From: Clostridia bacterium | GTDB taxonomy: Bacteria; Bacillota_A; Clostridia; Oscillospirales; Butyricicoccaceae | Assembly: GCA_017421885.1 (NCBI GenBank) | Contig: JAFOHJ010000156.1 | Span: 1-8,498, forward strand | DNA length: 8,498 nucleotides | Direction: 5' to 3' | In this document: one piece after another, positions 8,381-8,498 of the stretch | Position numbering within the stretch: the first letter of the stretch is position 1 | Layout: each line of letters opens with the position of its first letter | The notes under the pieces: model-generated | Databases searched by the model: none | What the model saw: the letters and a program-made list of their open reading frames with translations, nothing else | Told to the model about the DNA's origin: nothing | Program-made: the position numbers and the translations under genes

Positions 8381-8408
8381 AAAAAGGCCCCCGGAATATC
8401 CGGGGGCC
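8381..8408 (-). terminator. Strong intrinsic terminator of the gene at the right edge
   Basis: A GC-rich perfect stem of 9-10 bp (8386-8395 with 8399-8408) is followed on the minus strand by TTTTT (8385-8381). It lies about 38 nt after the stop codon at 8446. It separates the upstream gene from the methyltransferase promoter. Confidence 0.92.
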
Positions 8409-8445
8409 AGACAGCACTTTTATCAAGATTAAGAAAGCAGAAGGA

Positions 8446-8498
8446 TTATTCCTTGGAGATCAGCATGCCATAGCCGCCGTTCTTTCTCTTATATACGA
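8446..8498 (-). CDS. C-terminal end of an unidentified protein
   Basis: Only 17 codons and a TAA stop are visible; the frame is open to the window edge and reads YKRKNGGYGMLISKE. The evidence that it is a real gene end is the open frame, the strand shared with its neighbours and the strong terminator downstream. The other two minus-strand frames are closed by stops in this stretch. It is too short to identify. Confidence 0.6.
   Translation of the reverse strand, partial: VYKRKNGGYGMLISKE

Overview
The window looks like chromosomal DNA from a Gram-positive anaerobe of the Clostridia, probably Lachnospiraceae- or Ruminococcaceae-like. The grounds are a HrcA/CIRCE-controlled groES-groEL operon, strong AGGAGG-type ribosome binding sites, an S-layer-homology (SLH) wall enzyme, and protein families typical of Firmicutes. 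This placement is inference from gene content, not from a marker-gene comparison. Base composition is mixed, with AT-rich intergenic gaps. Every gene I can support lies on the minus strand, so the window reads from high to low coordinates.

In transcription order: (i) 8446-8498, the last codons of an unidentified gene followed by a strong terminator (8381-8408). (ii) 8258-6205, a two-gene unit with its own promoter, encoding a THUMP-domain rRNA-type methyltransferase (RlmL/YpsC-like) and, 23 nt later, a diacylglycerol-kinase-family lipid kinase. (iii) 6069-3970, the groES-groEL chaperonin operon with a sigma-A-like promoter, a perfect CIRCE operator in the leader and a perfect 13-bp terminator stem. 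(iv) 3900-2918, an uncharacterised coiled-coil protein with a glycine-rich block. (v) 2823-685, a secreted wall hydrolase with two different muramidase domains (GH24 and GH25) on either side of three SLH repeats. (vi) 662-1, the start of a GrpB-family nucleotidyltransferase whose reading frame runs on into an aminoglycoside-phosphotransferase-like kinase fold, cut by the window edge.

Most of the window is housekeeping and I see no mobile element, CRISPR array, tRNA or rRNA. No gap exceeds 300 bases. The items most worth a second look are the GrpB-APH fusion, the GH24-SLH3-GH25 enzyme with a non-canonical third residue in its GH24 triad, and the unknown coiled-coil family. Smaller ones are a 15-codon upstream ORF whose stop overlaps the wall-hydrolase start, and an unexplained inverted repeat upstream of the groES promoter.
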